Shown here piece after piece: positions 48,509-57,304 of a stretch of DNA of 64,000 bases (position 1 is the stretch's first letter; each line of letters starts with the position of its first letter). The position numbers and the translations under genes are program-made. Source of the stretch: Flectobacillus longus (GTDB lineage: Bacteria; Bacteroidota; Bacteroidia; Cytophagales; Spirosomataceae); the NCBI RefSeq assembly GCF_030056705.1, contig NZ_JASHIC010000032.1, positions 30,957 to 94,956 on the forward strand. Direction: 5' to 3'. A model generated the notes under the pieces. It was not told the origin of the DNA. It saw only the letters and a program-made list of their open reading frames with translations, and searched no databases.

Positions 48509-49447
48509 TTATACTTTCCTTATCTCAGGTTGTTTATTTACCTTAAACTCAAAAACATCTGGACGGGAATAGTGCCCGATTACATCAAAATCTAATTTGC
48601 TTTTTGCCAAAACCGAAAAATCTAGTTCTGCTACTAAGAGTCCCTCCTGATGCCAAATTGGGCCAGCAAGCACCTCTCCCATCGGTGAAATGATTACGCT
48701 ACCACCCGCACACATGACTTCAGGTTCGTTAATTAAATCTGCTTGGTATTCGACTGGATAATCTGATTTTTTGACATATTGATTGGCTGCCAATACAAAA
48801 CATCGCCCTTCGAGTGCGATATGTTGCATGGTCGACTGCCACGATTCTCTGGAATCAGCAGTTGGGGCTAGATATATCTCTACTCCTTGTTGGTACATTG
48901 CCATTCTTGCCAATGGCATATAGTTTTCCCAACAAATTAACCCTCCTATTTTACCAATATCGGTTTGAAGGGTTGTCAATGTACTGCCATCGCTTTCTGC
49001 CCATATATATCTTTCTAATCCAGTTGGTTTTAACTTTCTATGCTTGCCAACTAGGTTCCCTTTGTTATCAAAATACCATAAAGCACAATGCAAAGACCCT
49101 CCAACATTTTCTCGCTCTGTAACGCCCAATCCTACGAAAAGATTAGCCTCTGCGATTGCATTACCTATTTTCTGGGTAAATTCTGAGTTTTCTTCTATGC
49201 TATTTTCCCAGTAATGTAACCACTGGTCACGGCTTTTGTCAGTTCGACGACCTACCAAAGCATCATAACTCAAACCACGAGGATAACATGGAATAAATGA
49301 CTCTGGAAATAACAATAACTCACACCCTTGTTCAGCACCCTTTTTTATCCAATGTATGACTAGGTCAACTGATTTTTCTATGTCAAATAGTGATGGTGTT
49401 GCTTGTATTACCCCAACTTTAACTTTTTTGTGAATCATATTTTTCAT
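48509..49447 (-). CDS. Carbon-nitrogen hydrolase, nitrilase branch
   Basis: The cytoplasmic enzyme has 312 residues and the E-K-C triad: E49 in LLFPESFIPCYPRG, K138 in KHRKLKPT and C172 in GGLICWENYMP. The CWE after the nucleophile and PxR-G near E49 are typical of true nitrilases rather than amidases. It would hydrolyse an organic nitrile or cyanide to acid and ammonia. It lies only 11 bases after the response-regulator gene and so is probably the third gene of the kinase/regulator operon, an unusual coupling. Confidence 0.88.
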   Translation of the reverse strand: MKNMIHKKVKVGVIQATPSLFDIEKSVDLVIHWIKKGAEQGCELLLFPESFIPCYPRGLSYDALVGRRTDKSRDQWLHYWENSIEENSEFTQKIGNAIAEANLFVGLGVTERENVGGSLHCALWYFDNKGNLVGKHRKLKPTGLERYIWAESDGSTLTTLQTDIGKIGGLICWENYMPLARMAMYQQGVEIYLAPTADSRESWQSTMQHIALEGRCFVLAANQYVKKSDYPVEYQADLINEPEVMCAGGSVIISPMGEVLAGPIWHQEGLLVAELDFSVLAKSKLDFDVIGHYSRPDVFEFKVNKQPEIRKV

Positions 49448-49458
49448 TCTATTAATTC

Positions 49459-50085
49459 CTATTTTTCTAACTCAATAGTGTCCAAAAACTCGTAAAAATC
49501 TTTCTTGGAGTTGAATTTTAACTTTTGATTGATATTCTTCCGATGGGTTTCTACTGTGTAATAGCTTAAGCATAACTCCTGTGCAACTTGTTCGGAGGTA
49601 TAGCCTTTTTTCAAGGATTTCAGAATTTCAACTTCTCTTTTAGTAAGTAATTTTTTCAAAGAAAAGAAATCTTTATCGAAGTTTGATTTAGGTTCTTGCT
49701 TGATTTGAAAAACTTTTTCCCCACTCATGATTTTTTGAAGTGCTTCAATAATTTTGGTCGAAGGAGTTGTTTTTGACAAATAACCATCAATTTCATATTC
49801 TTTAAAAGCTTCTATTTCTCTTTTGTCGGCGTACATACTAATTACCACGATTTTGGATTGGTGAACCAACGTTCGTAATTGTTTTACCAATGCTAATCCA
49901 TCCAAAAATGGCATATTATAATCTACTAAAATGAGTTCGGGCAATAGCACATTGCATTGTGAATAGGCATTCCTGCTATCATAAATTTGCGCTATAATTT
50001 CATAATATCCCGACTCTTTTAGGATAAGACTCAGTCCGTCGTTAAACAACGAGTGGTCATCCACTAATACAACCTTTGTTTTCAT
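49459..50085 (-). CDS. NarL/LuxR-type response regulator
   Basis: The regulator has 208 residues. The receiver has D9-D10, the phospho-acceptor D55 in LILVDYNMPFLDG, S/T near residue 83 (VVISMYADK) and K in YLSKTTPS. A LuxR-type helix-turn-helix fills about 145-205 (LLTKREVEILKSLKKGYTSE and LSYYTVETHRKNINQKL). It follows the histidine kinase by four bases and precedes the nitrilase by 11 bases. The kinase presumably phosphorylates D55. The nitrilase gene may be one of its targets, but that is inference. Confidence 0.93.
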   Translation of the reverse strand: MKTKVVLVDDHSLFNDGLSLILKESGYYEIIAQIYDSRNAYSQCNVLLPELILVDYNMPFLDGLALVKQLRTLVHQSKIVVISMYADKREIEAFKEYEIDGYLSKTTPSTKIIEALQKIMSGEKVFQIKQEPKSNFDKDFFSLKKLLTKREVEILKSLKKGYTSEQVAQELCLSYYTVETHRKNINQKLKFNSKKDFYEFLDTIELEK

Positions 50086-50089
50086 TTCG

Positions 50090-51937
50090 CTACATCGTTT
50101 CGATAATAATTGTAGTACCAGCGGGGTTGGACTCGATATTTACTTTTAGGTTGGAAATAAATGCACGTTTTCTCATATTGAGCAAGCCTATTCCTTTTCC
50201 TTCTTGGTTTACATCAAAGCCAACACCATCGTCTTCAATCATAAATCGAAAACCCTTTTCTTGTTCAAAAATCTGCAAGAATGCCTCTTGCGCCTTGGAA
50301 TGTTTGACAATATTCATCAAACATTCTTTCAGAATCATATATATATTTTGCTGTGTTAAATGCTCTATTTGGTTAACTTTCCCTTCAGTAAAATCATGAA
50401 AATGAAATGTTATATTCGAAAATTCGTCGTACTGCTCTATCACTCGTTCTAATTTGGTAATCAGAGATTGGCTATCATCTTTTACCAGATTATGACTCAT
50501 AAAACGGATGTCGTTGATAGCTTCCTCCAAGATTTTTTTACTTGTAAGGACATCAGTATTTTTTTTGTTCAGATACCCCAAAGCTGCTGCAAGCGTATTT
50601 CCTACTTGGTCATGTAGTTGTCGACCAATATTTTCGACTTCATTTTTTCGGATACTTTCCATATCATCCTTCAACAAATCCATTTTGGATTCATGGATTT
50701 TTCTAAAAATTAGATTTTTTCTAAACTGTTCAAATGATATGTACGAAATCAAAATAACAACGACAAAAGGCGTAAAGTAATCGCTATTAAGAATCAAATT
50801 TTCTTGACTTTCGAGAAAATAATTAGTGACACTTTTGAGCATTGTAGGTAAAACTCCTAACAAACAAGCCACTAGATAATCAATCCGCTTTCCTTTTACA
50901 AACAGCAACGCAGCATGGAATATCGCCCACAAAGTATTAATCAGCGTGAGTGGAAACAGACTGTTGGTGATAACAAAAAGTGTAAAATAACTAGACGGCA
51001 GAAAGTGTAATGCCATCACAGCCATATTGAGAACCACAAGTACTTTGGCTCCAATTGTATAGCGCTTAAGATTGATAGGAATCGTTTGAACGACTTCGTA
51101 AGTAAATGGGTGGAAAAGGACATTGAGGCCTAAAATCCAAAATGACCCGATGTTACAGGCATTAATATTCAAGAAACTTGGAAATGGAAATAAGTCGTAA
51201 AAGTAACTCATAGTACACATATTGGCATTTGCAGCACCAATCATTACACCCGCGTAAATCATTAGTTTTTCTGAAAAGTAAAAACCTAATAACAAGAGTA
51301 CTACTGTAAAAATAAAGCAATAAATCAACTGAAAAATCGACTTTAAATTCTGAATTATCGCATGTTGAAAAAAAGCTGGCTTGCGATACAGTTCCAAATT
51401 GGTCATGTGTAATCCATAATTACGAACCGAATGCAAAAGGACTTTAACTGTATCAGTTGGAGCGATTTCTAAAGGAAAGGAAAAATACAGATAAGGATTT
51501 TTTCGAAGATATAGAGGTGTATTTCTTTGAAGTTTTTCTAATAAAATTGGCTTGTTATTTTTAATCAGATAGCATTCCAATTGGTCTAAGCGAGTATGTG
51601 AAGCTTCAAGAACAATGTCCAAGTTTTCTGTCGAGTGATTCACTACTTCAAAATACATCAAAGCATTTTTGTTCAAATATGCTTTGCCTAACTCAATGAT
51701 TTCTTTTTGTTGATTTTTTATAAATTGAAATTGCCGGGCATCGAAAATATGATTGGTATCGATAGAACTGTATGTTTGAGCTACATAGGTTTTTTGATTA
51801 ATCACTTGATAACGAAATGTTGAGCCTAATTGAATCACAGACGTAGAGTCTCCTCCAAATCCTAGTGCTCTGCATATAGCAACTAACAACAGAATACTCA
51901 CTTGAGGTAGGAAATATATCAATCTGATTGGATTCAT
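50090..51937 (-). CDS. 7TM-type sensor histidine kinase (7TMR-DISM with HisKA_3)
   Basis: The kinase has 615 residues. After a short hydrophobic N-terminus, residues about 35-185 form a periplasmic jelly-roll sensor (DISMED2-like, with LIYF-type strands and HSVRNYGLHMTNLELYR). Seven membrane helices span about 190-405. The HisKA_3 phospho-acceptor is H442 in LHDQVGNTLAAALG. The ATPase domain has NIVKHSKAQEA and GVGFDVNQEGKGIGLLNMRKRA. It is the first gene of a three-gene operon with a response regulator and a nitrilase. Such sensors often detect soluble carbohydrates or small molecules; the ligand is unknown. Confidence 0.9.
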   Translation of the reverse strand: MNPIRLIYFLPQVSILLLVAICRALGFGGDSTSVIQLGSTFRYQVINQKTYVAQTYSSIDTNHIFDARQFQFIKNQQKEIIELGKAYLNKNALMYFEVVNHSTENLDIVLEASHTRLDQLECYLIKNNKPILLEKLQRNTPLYLRKNPYLYFSFPLEIAPTDTVKVLLHSVRNYGLHMTNLELYRKPAFFQHAIIQNLKSIFQLIYCFIFTVVLLLLGFYFSEKLMIYAGVMIGAANANMCTMSYFYDLFPFPSFLNINACNIGSFWILGLNVLFHPFTYEVVQTIPINLKRYTIGAKVLVVLNMAVMALHFLPSSYFTLFVITNSLFPLTLINTLWAIFHAALLFVKGKRIDYLVACLLGVLPTMLKSVTNYFLESQENLILNSDYFTPFVVVILISYISFEQFRKNLIFRKIHESKMDLLKDDMESIRKNEVENIGRQLHDQVGNTLAAALGYLNKKNTDVLTSKKILEEAINDIRFMSHNLVKDDSQSLITKLERVIEQYDEFSNITFHFHDFTEGKVNQIEHLTQQNIYMILKECLMNIVKHSKAQEAFLQIFEQEKGFRFMIEDDGVGFDVNQEGKGIGLLNMRKRAFISNLKVNIESNPAGTTIIIETM

Positions 51938-51974
51938 GATTCATTCAAATAATAATTATTAGTGGGGTTATCTG

Positions 51975-51982
51975 CAAAAATA
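51975..51982 (-). promoter_or_regulatory. Bacteroidota -7 promoter box for the histidine kinase
   Basis: On the minus strand this reads TATTTTTG, matching TAnnTTTG, 38 bases before the kinase ATG. Directly upstream lies a small palindrome, TACCTG-TATT-CAGGTA (51981-51996), which overlaps the box by two bases and may be an operator. Confidence 0.45.
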
Positions 51983-52182
51983 CCTGTATTCAGGTATATT
52001 AATTGTTCAATCAAGAGGCGACATTTGCACCACATAATACTATAATAGTGATTTGTCAAAATCCTGTGATTATTCACTAGCTTTTCTCGGAATCTAACAC
52101 AGCATTCATTAACACACCTCCAAGGATTCGGAGTATTGAATACCTCCTGTATAGTTTTGTTTTATCAGGATTCTCTTAAAAC

Positions 52183-52238
52183 GCAAAATGGACTACCTCA
52201 ACTGTTTGACCTATCAGATAGTTGCAGGTACCTTTTGC
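52183..52238. repeat. Imperfect inverted repeat with possible RNA fold
   Basis: The arms GCAAAATGGACTACCTCAAC (52183-52202) and GTTGCAGGTACCTTTTGC (52221-52238) pair with small mismatches. A second, bulged stem, GGAGTATT...AATACCTCC, lies near 52129-52147. The pair may belong to a structured RNA or a decayed repeat. A 23-codon frame starts inside. Confidence 0.35.
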
Positions 52239-52393
52239 ATTGTTAAGAATGAAACTTGATGGTCAGGATTTAGTAGCAAAAATTATTCCGATATGTAAAT
52301 TATTATTCAAAAAGCATTTCTATTGCATCGTAAAAGAAAATAAGTATTAGATTAATGAAGTGTTTCTTGATTGCTCGAAGGGTATGACATAAA

Positions 52394-52445
52394 AACATGA
52401 GTCATTCCTAATTTAGTGATTTAGCGATTGAATGAATGAGTGATT
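52394..52445. repeat. IS terminal-repeat remnant, copy at 52394
   Basis: The first 22 bases match the IS end with two differences (AACATGAGTCATTCCTAATT). The following text, with GTGATTTAGCGATTGAATG, matches the inverted right part of the element at 11957-12215. It looks like one end of a MITE-like element; the partner end is not clear. Confidence 0.5.
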
Positions 52446-52519
52446 AATTTAAAATTTGTATTCTGGCAGTAGAGACGCAATGATTGCGTCTTAAGCCAAC
52501 TTATATCTAGCATAGTTTT

Positions 52520-52564
52520 ATCAAAAAAAGCGGTCGGAAAATATTTTCCGACCGCTTTTTTGAT
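52520..52564. terminator. Long perfect hairpin, terminator-like
   Basis: GCGGTCGGAAAATATTTTCC and its continuation form a near-perfect palindrome flanked by A7 and T6 runs and closed by ATC/GAT. It has the shape of a strong bidirectional terminator. A near copy lies at 54401-54443, so it is also part of a repeat family. Confidence 0.6.
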
Positions 52565-52764
52565 GAAAACTTAGAGAATAAACCTAATTTAGCAATTTAA
52601 TGATTGAGCGTATAATTGATTATTTTAATATGAATTTTACCCGTAGAGACACAATCTTTGCATCTAAAGAGGAGACATTTTAAAATATAATATCAAAAAA
52701 GTCAGAAAAAACTACTTTAAAAAGCTTCCTCAAGTGAATAAAACTAAACTTCTCTTTATTAGAT

Positions 52765-53334
52765 TTATTTCACTTCTTCTCCGTAAATTAATTTAGCCTT
52801 CAGTACGAATTTCTTGTTTTGAACCTTAGCCATTTTTTCAGAAAGAATACCGCAATCTAACAAGTTATCGGGGTTTGTTCTACGACCCGTGTAAACATTG
52901 ATTAGCAACTCTAAGTCCTTTCCTATAATAGAATCCAAGATACTTCTTTTCACCTTAATATTTTCAAATCTAGCCACTCGCTGACCCATGAGCTCTATTT
53001 CTTTTCCAGCAATTCCACCTTCTGCCCACTCTTGCATATTCGGAGAATTTGGGTCGGTAGGAATACCTGAAAAAGACGCAGATACGATTATACTTTCTTT
53101 ATCTTTTTCGATTTTAGCTTCGGCTTTGGGACTCAATTCTACCTCAATTTCGAAGCTAGGAATCACCACCGAGTCGCCTTCAACACGATAAATACCATCA
53201 TAAACTGGTTTAGGAGCTAGTTTGGCAGCTTTCAGAGAATCCTCGTTACTTACTTCTGTTTTATCTTTAAAGTTTGAACAACTTACAAATAAGCCAGTCA
53301 GTATTAAGCAATAGGTTATCGTCGATTTTTTCAT
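52765..53334 (-). CDS. Putative lipoprotein of unknown function
   Basis: The 189-residue protein starts MKKSTITYCLILTGLFVSCS, a clear lipoprotein signal with cysteine near residue 19. The mature part is hydrophilic and charged, with predicted beta strands such as PSFEIEVEL and SIIVSASFSG, and no known motif. The gene lies 109 bases downstream of the amidase gene on the same strand. A lipid-anchored partner or inhibitor for the amidase is conceivable, but there is no direct support. I do not recognise the family. Confidence 0.7.
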   Translation of the reverse strand: MKKSTITYCLILTGLFVSCSNFKDKTEVSNEDSLKAAKLAPKPVYDGIYRVEGDSVVIPSFEIEVELSPKAEAKIEKDKESIIVSASFSGIPTDPNSPNMQEWAEGGIAGKEIELMGQRVARFENIKVKRSILDSIIGKDLELLINVYTGRRTNPDNLLDCGILSEKMAKVQNKKFVLKAKLIYGEEVK

Positions 53335-53443
53335 AGTATGTGAATGTTGATTTTTGGCAAAATACTTAAATCTCTTCTACTATCCTAAATACGACAATTT
53401 TCTTTTTGATTCACTAAACAGCACAACAGACAAGTGATTTTTT

Positions 53444-54208
53444 CTAAAAATTCGTTAATCCATCTTCAAATCTTTGCCAATCGAATGCGGGACCGATATC
53501 TGTTTTATCTTTACGACAGTTTGTATGAGTTACAATTCCACTAAAGGTAGCAAAATCATTATCATTCATTAGTCCAGCAGGGTCATTGACTACAACCTCA
53601 GGAATATTGTATCTTGCGATTAAAAACTTCACCAACTTAATAACTGAAATATATTGGGCATTTGTAAAACTAGCGTAGTATCCATATTTTTTAACACTTG
53701 GATTTTGAGCAACATAAAATTGCTTTTCATTCAAACTACAATAAATATCAGAGTTACTGTAGACCGAGGTTAAATTATTTCCATTTAAAACTAATGGACC
53801 AATATTTGATATTTCGATACCAATACTCTCTTTACTCATTTGGGTATTACCTCCAGAAGCTCCAGGACCTAAATGATAACTCCAATATTTTGATGGAAAT
53901 AAATTATAGATTGTTCCATTTCTTGCTACCACAAAGGGGACAGACACATGGTCTGCACCCGTAAGAGTTGCGATATCGCCTTTGAGATACCCCATAGTGT
54001 AATGGAGAACAATTTTTCTTTTATTCGTCTCTTCTCTGTAGTAAAAATCCCCAACACTACCTTCCAAATTGCAAACTTTGAAGTCAATGCTCTGGTTTGT
54101 ATTACCAATTTGAAGGTTCAAATCTTGAAAATTAAACTTTTTTCCAGAACTGTCTATACCATTTAAGGCAAACGTTCTTTCATGATCCGGTATGCTTGTC
54201 GCTTTCAT
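53444..54208 (-). CDS. N-acetylmuramoyl-L-alanine amidase (Amidase_2/PGRP type), no signal peptide
   Basis: The enzyme has 254 residues and would cut the bond between muramic acid and the peptide stem of peptidoglycan. The zinc ligands fit the type: H69 in VLHYTMG, H228 in IVTHTNC, and the later acidic ligand D237, with K235 in the K-x-D-x-G-P arrangement; YHLGPGA is also usual. About 60 residues precede the domain. There is no signal peptide, so it may work on recycled fragments, be released by lysis, or be exported by a dedicated system. A lipoprotein gene follows on the same strand. Confidence 0.85.
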   Translation of the reverse strand: MKATSIPDHERTFALNGIDSSGKKFNFQDLNLQIGNTNQSIDFKVCNLEGSVGDFYYREETNKRKIVLHYTMGYLKGDIATLTGADHVSVPFVVARNGTIYNLFPSKYWSYHLGPGASGGNTQMSKESIGIEISNIGPLVLNGNNLTSVYSNSDIYCSLNEKQFYVAQNPSVKKYGYYASFTNAQYISVIKLVKFLIARYNIPEVVVNDPAGLMNDNDFATFSGIVTHTNCRKDKTDIGPAFDWQRFEDGLTNF

Positions 54209-54351
54209 TACTTGTAGAGTTTAGTTATAACATCCGCAAGTATCACATAAACATCTATTAATCAAATACTTATTTGATATTTTTATTTTATGGTAAGAAA
54301 GCACTAAAAAACACCTTATGTAGCTCAAATAGTATAAATTACCTATCATAA

Positions 54352-54443
54352 AACATGAGTCATCCCGAATTTTAGGATTGGGATTATTCTCCAAGTTTTT
54401 ATCAAAAAAGCGGTCAGAAAATATTTTCCGACCGCATTTTGAT
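54352..54443. mobile_element. IS-derived fragment: terminal repeat plus hairpin
   Basis: The 22 bases at 54352-54373 are identical to the left end of the IS at 43465. Twenty-seven bases on, 54401-54443 is a near copy of the hairpin at 52520-52564 with one stem mismatch. The same two modules are 104 bases apart in the 52394 copy. This supports one repeat family with variable interiors. Confidence 0.5.
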
Positions 54444-54496
54444 ACTCCCATGCTAGATATGACTCGGCTTAAGACGCAAAGCATTGCATCTCTAAG

Positions 54497-54664
54497 TAAT
54501 CGTGCAAAATAAAATTTAAGATTATGCTTGGGGCTTTCAGGTAACAGCTTTCGGCGGTGGGCTTTGGAAAAAAGCATGGCTGTGGTTATTAAAAAATATT
54601 TTAACACTCTTTGCCTTGTGCCTGTTGCCTAAACACATAACTTAAATCTTATTCTGCACGATTA
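54497..54664. repeat. Inverted-repeat element, 168 bp
   Basis: TAATCGTGCAAAATAAAATT onward (54497-54520) pairs with the inverted copy at 54641-54664, 24 bp with two mismatches. The interior has ordinary dispersed scraps of the GCCTTGTGCCTGTTGCC type and no gene. The right-end sequence also occurs near 45704. Confidence 0.5.
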
Positions 54665-54687
54665 CATCTTTCTAAATCTTCAATTAT

Positions 54688-57270
54688 TTACTTTTTTCTC
54701 TTCAAACGAATTACTGTCAAAGAGTGTGCAGGAAGATTGGTTGAAAAACTTTGAGCAACAGACTGTTTACTTTCTACAGGCATCACTTTGGTATCTTTCA
54801 ATTTACCTGCTAGTGTAATTTTAAGCGCTTCTGGAAGAAAATCAAACTCCTTCAAGTTCAATTTAGTATCGACCGAAGTTGGTAATACATTGACTAATTT
54901 AATAATCAAATCTTTGGTTTTCCTGTCTTCTACCACCGAAACGGAAATTCGTTTTTTGAGATAGGAATCATTATCCGACAACTCCAACTGACTCGCAATA
55001 TAGCTTTCTCCAGCATGAACGCCATATAGCTTTTGAACTTCATAATCTACCGTAGTTTTTACTTCAGTATTATTAAAGAAAATCAAGTCGGGTTTCCATT
55101 GGGTATGTCCTTCTTTTGCCAATAACGGTGCATACGACGACATACTTACCACATCGCCATTGCGCTCAAGACTATTTAAATGAAGTGCCTCAACCAAGGA
55201 AGTATGCAAATTATTGGCTCTTCCACCGATATGTGCTGCATATTCGCCCAAGTAAACTTTAGATTTACTACGGTCATAGTTATCGTAATAATCTTGGTTA
55301 TTGATAAACCAGCCTGGCGATTGATAATAATGCTCATCGACCATCGGAATATTGATTTCATTCGCTAGTTTCCAACCTTCTACATAATCAGTCCCCTCCG
55401 ACCATGGTCCAACGGTTCCGATTACTACGATTTCTGGATATTTTGCTTTGATGGCTTTAAAAATCATTCTGAAGCGTTCTTCAAACAAATCTGTTATCAA
55501 ATCTTCGTTTCCAATGCCAATGTATTTCAAGTTATATGGCTTGATATGACCATTCATGGCACGCACTTTTCCCCATTTGGTAGTCAAGTCGCCATTTGCC
55601 CATTCAATTAAGTCCAAAATATCTTGGATATAGCTATCCATTTGTTCCATCGGGATACCACCTTGCTGACCAGCACCACCCACACTTGAGTTTTGGCAAC
55701 AAACACCTGCCGCAATCACTGGTAAAGGTAATGCTCCAATGTCCTCACAGAAATCAAAATATTCGCCATAACCAATACCCATACTTTGGTGGTAGCCCCA
55801 AAGGTTAAACATTGGCTTTCGCTCTTCTAACTTTCCAATCGTATTTTTCCATTTGTAAATATTATCCAATCCGTTGCCGTGCGCCACACAGCCTCCAGGG
55901 AATCTTACAAAACGTGGATGAAGGTCGGCAAGTGCCTGTGCGATATCCGCTCTAAGTCCATTGCGACGACCTTTGAAGGTATTCTTCGGAAAAAGCGAAA
56001 TCATATCTAAGGCATATTGCCCAGCGGTTTCTGGAACAATCGATAACTCAGCATTCGCGGTTGACTCCTTGACCAATAAATTAATTTCATACCTCTGCCA
56101 AGCATTTCCCTTCACATTTACAGCACCTTCAACGAAAACTTTACCCGAAGCATCCTTCAACTGAATCGAAAGTTTGCTGTTTTTTCCATTGATATTTTTG
56201 GCAAATAAAGAGAAATAATAACCTTCTCCAGCCTTCAATGCAATCCCTTCATAACCTTCTGCTACTAAAGCATCGCCTTTTTGAGTGGTAGTCAATACGG
56301 CAAAGTGAGCATTGTTATAATGAATTGGACGTATAGAGTCTATAGTCAGTTTGGCTTGACCCGTTGTATGCCAAGCTTTCATTGCCGTCCAAGTTTTATC
56401 TTTACCTCCTTTTTCGGAAAGTTTATATTCAAAATCTCTATTCTGAATCAATTCGGCATAGAGACCACCGTCGGCTGCATAATTCAAGTCCTCAAAAAAG
56501 ATACCCATCAAGGTTGAACTAATCGGTTTTCTTTTCTGAAAATCAACATTTACTTGAGCTGATAGTGGCTTTAAATTCGCTAGCTTTACAGTATCTTCAT
56601 ATAAGTTTTCACGATACAATTTTTGTCTATCTTTCTCAGTATCCAAATGCTTCAAAAGCTTATTGACAACTGCTGAAGAAATTTTATACACCAAACCAGT
56701 TTCGGTTTTTTCCCCTAATTTAACTTCGGTTCTAAGATTTAAACGAGCCGACAAAGACGCTTTTTGTTCTTTTCCATAGCTTCTAAAATCTTTGGTTGTT
56801 GTAGTAAAAATTTCTGTTTTGTCTCCTTTTTTACTCAACCAAGAAATGAGATATTGCTTCGTTTTGGTATCGTAAGTAAACTCTGGTAGCAAGCAGTTTT
56901 CACTTCCCGTAAACACTGGATAACTCTGACGTCCCCAAGCAATTAGGTCGACCGAACTAGCATGTGCCAAGGCATTATCCTTTTCATTTACCGAAAAAAC
57001 ACAATGCCACAGTCCGTCCGCACCGAGCCATAAAAATGGGCTTAACATTCTTTTTTGAGCACCCCAAGTACCATAATCAGAACCCAATACACCAAAATCG
57101 CTTCCAATGGCGTTCCATGTATTTTTGTCAGTGCTCCACGCAAGTTGTAAGCCAATTTTGCCATCATTTTTTAAGGAACAATAAGAAAAAAGGTAGACAG
57201 AATCCTGCTTAATAGTTTGTGCTGAGAGTTTTATCGTAAAAAAGCACAAGAGAAAAAGTAGTTTTTTCAT
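54688..57270 (-). CDS. GH51 alpha-L-arabinofuranosidase with N-terminal GH43-like domain
   Basis: The secreted enzyme has 860 residues with a signal peptide (about 1-18). Residues about 20-170 read like blades of a GH43-type propeller (YLFSYCS, LQLAWSTDKNTW, LSPFLWLGADGLWHCVFSV). This is too short for a full propeller. The GH51 part begins near 235 with LMGIFFEDLNYAADGGLYAEL, then PRFVRFPGGC, the acid/base E589 in GIGNEDL and the nucleophile E676 in YLGEYAAH. A C-terminal beta-sandwich ends LPAHSLTVIRLK. It would free arabinose from arabinan or arabinoxylan. The GH27 gene is 51 bases upstream from its start codon's side, so they form an operon. Confidence 0.9.
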   Translation of the reverse strand: MKKLLFLLCFFTIKLSAQTIKQDSVYLFSYCSLKNDGKIGLQLAWSTDKNTWNAIGSDFGVLGSDYGTWGAQKRMLSPFLWLGADGLWHCVFSVNEKDNALAHASSVDLIAWGRQSYPVFTGSENCLLPEFTYDTKTKQYLISWLSKKGDKTEIFTTTTKDFRSYGKEQKASLSARLNLRTEVKLGEKTETGLVYKISSAVVNKLLKHLDTEKDRQKLYRENLYEDTVKLANLKPLSAQVNVDFQKRKPISSTLMGIFFEDLNYAADGGLYAELIQNRDFEYKLSEKGGKDKTWTAMKAWHTTGQAKLTIDSIRPIHYNNAHFAVLTTTQKGDALVAEGYEGIALKAGEGYYFSLFAKNINGKNSKLSIQLKDASGKVFVEGAVNVKGNAWQRYEINLLVKESTANAELSIVPETAGQYALDMISLFPKNTFKGRRNGLRADIAQALADLHPRFVRFPGGCVAHGNGLDNIYKWKNTIGKLEERKPMFNLWGYHQSMGIGYGEYFDFCEDIGALPLPVIAAGVCCQNSSVGGAGQQGGIPMEQMDSYIQDILDLIEWANGDLTTKWGKVRAMNGHIKPYNLKYIGIGNEDLITDLFEERFRMIFKAIKAKYPEIVVIGTVGPWSEGTDYVEGWKLANEINIPMVDEHYYQSPGWFINNQDYYDNYDRSKSKVYLGEYAAHIGGRANNLHTSLVEALHLNSLERNGDVVSMSSYAPLLAKEGHTQWKPDLIFFNNTEVKTTVDYEVQKLYGVHAGESYIASQLELSDNDSYLKKRISVSVVEDRKTKDLIIKLVNVLPTSVDTKLNLKEFDFLPEALKITLAGKLKDTKVMPVESKQSVAQSFSTNLPAHSLTVIRLKRKK

Positions 57271-57304
57271 AAAATTGATATTCGGTTAAAGGTTAAAATC
57301 AAGA

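Larger units (their letters stand above)
51938..52764. other. Gene-free stretch with structured and repeat DNA
   Basis: These 827 bases lie between the histidine kinase and a lipoprotein gene. They contain the kinase promoter, a hairpin-rich segment at 52129-52238, an IS-related terminal repeat at 52394, AGACGCAA...TTGCGTCT palindromes near 52472-52492 and 52634-52662, and the long hairpin at 52520. I see no gene beyond a doubtful 23-codon frame at 52188-52259. Confidence 0.55.
54209..54687. other. Repeat-filled gap between the amidase and GH51 genes
   Basis: It contains an exact copy of the IS terminal repeat (54352-54373), a near copy of the long hairpin (54401-54443), an AAGACGCAAAGCATTGCATCT palindrome-like segment near 54474 (quoted in part: AAGACGCAAAGCATTGCATC), and a 168-bp inverted-repeat element at 54497-54664. 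A 128-codon minus-strand frame across these repeats is not accepted as a gene. Confidence 0.6.

Noticed and set aside
52188..52259. Plus-strand 23-codon frame in the hairpin segment
   Set aside because: It is too short and has no homology or ribosome-site support; it is mentioned only as part of the structured segment.
54221..54607. Minus-strand 128-codon frame
   Set aside because: It runs through the IS terminal repeat, the long hairpin and an inverted-repeat element, so its peptide is made of repeat sequence.
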